In this document: positions 60,385 to 64,000 of the stretch, in pieces | Position numbering within the stretch: position 1 is the stretch's first letter | How the letters are laid out: each line of letters starts with the position of its first letter | Source of the DNA: Sorex araneus | Taxonomy: Eukaryota; Chordata; Mammalia; Eulipotyphla; Soricidae | DNA: 64,000 nt | Assembly (NCBI RefSeq): GCF_027595985.1 | Contig: NC_073307.1 | Location: 37,824,234-37,888,233 of the forward strand | Direction: 5' to 3' | Program-made: the position numbers and the translations under genes | The notes under the pieces: generated by a model | What the model was told of the DNA's origin: nothing | Seen by the model: only the letters and a program-made list of their open reading frames with translations | The model's database searches: none

Positions 60385-61001
60385 CAAGATACTTTGTTTA
60401 GAAAATATGAGATGATACTTGGTAAGTGCCATTTGAGGAAATAACTTGGTATAGTGTATAGTTAGAATTATTTATCAACCCATACAAAGAGTTTACTAAC
60501 AAAAGCTAATGTCTCTAAACTGGCTGAATAGAAGAACCAATCATTTTAGTGAATCTATGACAATTTGAGAAATGTATGATTTTGCATCAGAAACTATAAT
60601 TTGCCTCAAGGTTCTTGAGATGTACCAGGTTCCACAATTTTTGGAATCTAGTTGAAACAAGAGCACTAAATTTGTCACAATGCACACATAAAAATGGGAA
60701 ACTGTAATGAATATAAACCATTAAATTTATATTAAGTTTTGTTTTATACTTTAGAGCTGTGAGCAGTAAAGAATTATATGGAGAGGAAGATCCATGTAAA
60801 AAGGCACATTCTGAATATTTTGAATATCCTTTTTGTCACAAATCAACCTTTAGCAACATGTCTTCAGTAACAAAAATGTGAAATATCTGTTATTTTATGT
60901 GACATTAAGGAAAGTAACAGAGTATTTGGTACAAATAATTTATTTTTCCTCAAGTCCCTACATATCCCACCATCGGAACTGAGATAGTTTTTAGGTTACT
61001 C
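60385..61001. other. Unique AT-rich intergenic sequence
   Basis: No gene or repeat recognised. Confidence 0.4.
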
Positions 61002-61013
61002 CAATAGACTTTT

Positions 61014-61189
61014 TTTTTTTGCTTTTTGGGTCACACCCAGGGATGCTCAGGAGTTACTCCTGGCTCTGCACTCAGCAATTACTCCTGGCGGTGCTTGGAT
61101 GACCATATAGAATGCTGGAAATTGAATCTAGGTTGGCTGTGTGCAAGGCAAAACGCCCTACCCGCTGTGCTGTTGCTCCAGCCCTACCT
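61014..61189 (-). mobile_element. SOR-type SINE (A-tailed class)
   Basis: Near-consensus antisense copy with 12-bp duplication (caatagactttt) at 61002-61013 and 61190-61201. Confidence 0.95.
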
Positions 61190-61201
61190 CAATAGACTTT
61201 T

Positions 61202-61579
61202 ATCCTGATTCTTTTTACTGTGTTTAAAAACATCATTATTATTTGTTGAGAAATAAATGAATATAAAACAAAAAGTACTAAAGTTGCATTCTAAGTAGTT
61301 TTTTTTGTTAAAAATGTAAAGGGGAAATTTTAGAAATACTATACTGATTGGGGCTACTCACTAGTTGCTCTTTGTTAATGAAAAGCTAATACAAATATCT
61401 ACTATTTTAATAGCAAATGTTTACTTTTTTCCACCATTTTTTCAGGAGGAGGCCTTTTAATTTATAATATTGTCGATAATGGTATTTGAGGTATGTAAAG
61501 TTCCCATATCACACCTACCACCAGAGCACCAAAGTCACTCCACCATTGTCCAGGTATATGTTCTCTCATTTCCCTCCTC
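61202..61579. other. Unique intergenic sequence
   Basis: No gene or repeat recognised. Confidence 0.4.
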
Positions 61580-61589
61580 TACTCTCTTG

Positions 61590-61796
61590 CATGCAGTCAA
61601 CCCGGTTCAATTCCTCCCTCTCTCTCGGAGAGCCTGGCAAGTTACCGAGAGTATCCCACCTGCACGGCAGAGCCTGGCAAGCTACCCATGGCGTATTCGA
61701 TATGCCAAAAACAGTAACAACAAGTCTCACAATGGAGACATTACTGGTGCCTGCTCAAGCAAATCGATGAACAACGGGATGACAGTGCTACAGTGC
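61590..61796 (+). mobile_element. RTE-tailed SINE, 5'-truncated in the tRNA head
   Basis: Starts just upstream of box B (CCGGTTCAATTCC); box A is missing. Body and tail are close to consensus and end with two CAGTGCTA units. 10-bp duplication (tactctcttg) at 61580-61589 and 61797-61806. Confidence 0.94.
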
Positions 61797-61806
61797 TACT
61801 CTCTTG

Positions 61807-62861
61807 ACATACTCAGTTCTGCAGGCCTACTCTAGAGATTGTTACCAGTGGGGAAAACAATTTTTTTCCCATTTAAAAGATTGTCATGGAAGATGCCAGT
61901 ACAGCCATTATAAATTGTCAGATTGATTTTGTTTTTGGAAAATAATTTAATTTTTTATCACAAACTTCTGAATTGTCCAGTCCATTGATTTATTATTCTC
62001 TCTGCAGTAGCAATGATCCTTCCAATTTGTCACTCTGTCTTTTGGGAAATCATGCAAGCTTTCATTTGCAAATGCCTTCTTTTGTATGAAGTTTCTTAAA
62101 TATTGGTTAGGGCCACTTTATAGGAGATAAGTAAAGGGAAGTGAGAGGGCAAAGCAATTGAAACTTAACTTCTTAATTAGATTCTTTATACCTTCAAAGT
62201 ATCTTTAAAATACTACACAGATGCAAAGTGGCATACAATATACAAAGATTGAAATCTTGTCCAGGGTTTTCAGCAGCAAGTCTAGGAAAAGACATCAATT
62301 TCTGTATCAATCAGTACAATTTTGACAAGTTTTGATTAAAAGCTTCCTTAATTTTTGCTCTTATTTCCAACTTGGTATCTACTTGTGAAAGCCAGATGTG
62401 ACTCTAACTTTGCAAGTAGGATGTCCCATATCTAGCACCCACCTACAGATTTTCTATGCCCATAGCCTGCAATTACAACATAGCTGAATCCCTCTCACCT
62501 TTTTAAACAGTAGAATTTTTCCTCTTTTCTGCCTACTTTGTATCTCTGCCAAACATATGTAATAATGACTGGTTCCTTGGTTAACAATCTCTGAATATAT
62601 AGACTTTTCTGCTTATCGTTTGGGCCATCGTTTGTTTCAGTGTTTATTAGGAAATTCCTCTCAGTGCATTGAGATTATATCTGTACTTGTTCTTATCATT
62701 ATAAAGAGAAATAGCCCATTTGGCTCTGTGTCATGTTTTTTGCAGACATTTGCAGATAGGGTCTCAGAAATACTTGTCCAGAACTGAGCACTCAAAGGAG
62801 GTAAAGTGATATGCGTGATACCTTTTCAATAGCAGTATTGCAAAATGCAGTGCCTAACTGG
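61807..62861. other. Unique intergenic sequence
   Basis: No gene or repeat recognised. Confidence 0.4.
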
Positions 62862-63010
62862 AAAAAAAAGAGGAGAGAGACAGAGAGGGGGGGGGGGGAG
62901 AGAGTAGGAGGGAGAGAGTGAGAGAGCAAGAGAGTGCCCGAGCCCCTGCCATAGAGGCAACCACAGACAACTTTTTAACTGTTTGTTTCACAGTGATTTA
63001 TAAAAAAAGA
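62862..63010 (+). mobile_element. L1 3'UTR fragment with purine tract
   Basis: GA-rich tract with a 12-G run (about 62887-62899), then GCCCCTGCCATAGAGGCAAC and a decayed 3' terminus CACAGTGATTTATAAAAAAAG. Confidence 0.75.
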
Positions 63011-63364
63011 AAATAAATTGACAGCCAAAAATTGTGGGAAAAACATTGAAATAAAAAATTTCTATCAATTATAGGGACCAAGAAATGAGTGCCTTCGTTT
63101 TTTAGAGAAAACCATGCGAAAATGTTTTTGTGAGGATTAGACATTTAAGATGACACATGAAGTTCAGATGGTATTTTCTTCAGGAGATTTTTTTCTAAAC
63201 ATGTTACAATTATTTCTCAAATAAAAACCAATGGGGAACAGGGACAGATTATGCAAAATTGGAACTACATTTTAAAATTTATTTATAGTTATTTAATATT
63301 TTAAAACAGTAATAAAAAATCAGCAGGGAAGTGGGTAATAAACTATAGTTAGAATCTTAATTAA
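63011..63364. other. Unique AT-rich intergenic sequence
   Basis: No gene or repeat recognised. Confidence 0.4.
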
Positions 63365-63560
63365 AGGGCTTGAACGATAGTACAGTAGGTAGGGTGCTTG
63401 CCTTGTATGTGACCAACCCTGGTTAGTTCCCCAGCATTCTGTTTGGTCCCCTAAGTAATGCCAAGAGTAATTTCTGAGTGCAGAGCCAGGAGTAACCCCT
63501 GAGCATTGCCAGGTGGTTTGGGGGCCCCCAAACCAAAAATGAAAATGAAACAAAAAGAAA
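63365..63560 (+). mobile_element. SOR-type SINE (A-tailed class)
   Basis: AGGGCTTGAACGATAGTACAG head, box B-like TGGTTAGTTCCCC, body GAGCCAGGAGTAACCCCTGA, A-rich tail. Confidence 0.9.
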
Positions 63561-63798
63561 TACCCATTAAGTAGAAACACAAATATCTATAACGTTAAGA
63601 AAGATTCTTAACCACTTACTCTAGATGAAATGAAATTAAAACAGTAATAAGACATTTCCCCAAATGAGACAAAACTTTTCTTTGTTTGCAAGGTTGCAAA
63701 TAAATATATTTTATTAAATATATTCTTGGACTAAATGATGTCATCAATTAAAAGTCAATGCAATCCACTAGTTTTGGAGAATATGTGTGTGTGTGTGT

Positions 63799-64000
63799 TT
63801 GGGTCACACCTGCCTGTTTCAATGCTTACTCTTGGCTCTGTACTCAGTGCTCGGAGCTCTGTGCTCTGTGCTCAGTGCTCAGTGCTCACTCCTGATGACA
63901 TTCAGAGAGGTGGTACTGCAAGGCCCTGCATGCTGGCAACACTGAGGTGACCCTGACAAGGCAACCAAACCTAGAGAAGACTAAGCCTGTGATGTTTGGG
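63799..64000 (-). mobile_element. Diverged SINE with local GTGCTCA repeats
   Basis: Starts GTTTGGGTCACACCTGCC like other antisense SINEs. The body contains GTGCTCAGTGCTCAGTGCTC repeats (63860-63890), and no clean tRNA head is seen before the window ends. A (TG)n run precedes it at 63786-63798. Confidence 0.5.

Overview
This is a mammalian nuclear genome window, AT-rich and made mostly of interspersed repeats. The repeats point to a shrew, most likely Sorex (common shrew): a tRNA-headed SINE of the SOR type occurs more than 20 times, young L1 3' ends are abundant, and there is an RTE-clade LINE whose protein remnants look like nematode RTE proteins. From memory, and not checked here, a published report describes such an element (RTE1_Sar) shared between Sorex araneus and parasitic nematodes.

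Only one convincing protein-coding gene is present: an intact, intronless mitochondrial ferritin (FTMT) on the minus strand at 21217-21936. It lies in a CpG-rich block (about 21190-22290) with a strong CTCF-like motif upstream. The rest resembles the gene-poor surroundings FTMT has in other mammals. No second gene, structural RNA gene or CRISPR array was found.

Layout. 1-9.9 kb: L1 3' end with a 700-bp expanded purine tract, CCCT/CCTT microsatellites and SINEs in unique AT-rich DNA. 9.99-14.02 kb: a nest of young insertions, namely a 1.39-kb composite L1-type element with duplicated 5' modules, then a long RTE-derived element (20-bp target-site duplication) that was itself hit by an L1 carrying about 1 kb of 3'-transduced DNA (16-bp duplication). 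14-21 kb: older L1 ends and unique sequence. 21.2-22.3 kb: FTMT and its promoter. 25.5-29.8 kb: an inverted pair of RTE-tailed elements, a truncated RTE LINE, a solo LTR with a 6-bp duplication, and a second long RTE-derived element with two TATA-bearing tandem modules. 35.5 kb: a 380-bp TTTC/TTCC microsatellite. 38.2-43.1 kb: tandem SINEs, an L1 with 250 open ORF2 codons, and a nearly full-length but broken RTE LINE. 44-64 kb: unique sequence with scattered SINEs, L1 ends, a MaLR-like LTR, hAT relics and duplicated TTCC tracts.

How the parts fit. One tRNA-derived SINE head is joined to two different bodies: one ends in poly(A), as expected for L1 mobilisation; the other consists of the first about 110 bp of the RTE LINE plus its last about 50 bp, which encode the C-terminus of the RTE protein. 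A third class keeps the RTE ends but has a TATA-containing head instead of the tRNA head. The window therefore shows a modular retroelement system parasitising an RTE LINE of probable horizontal origin.
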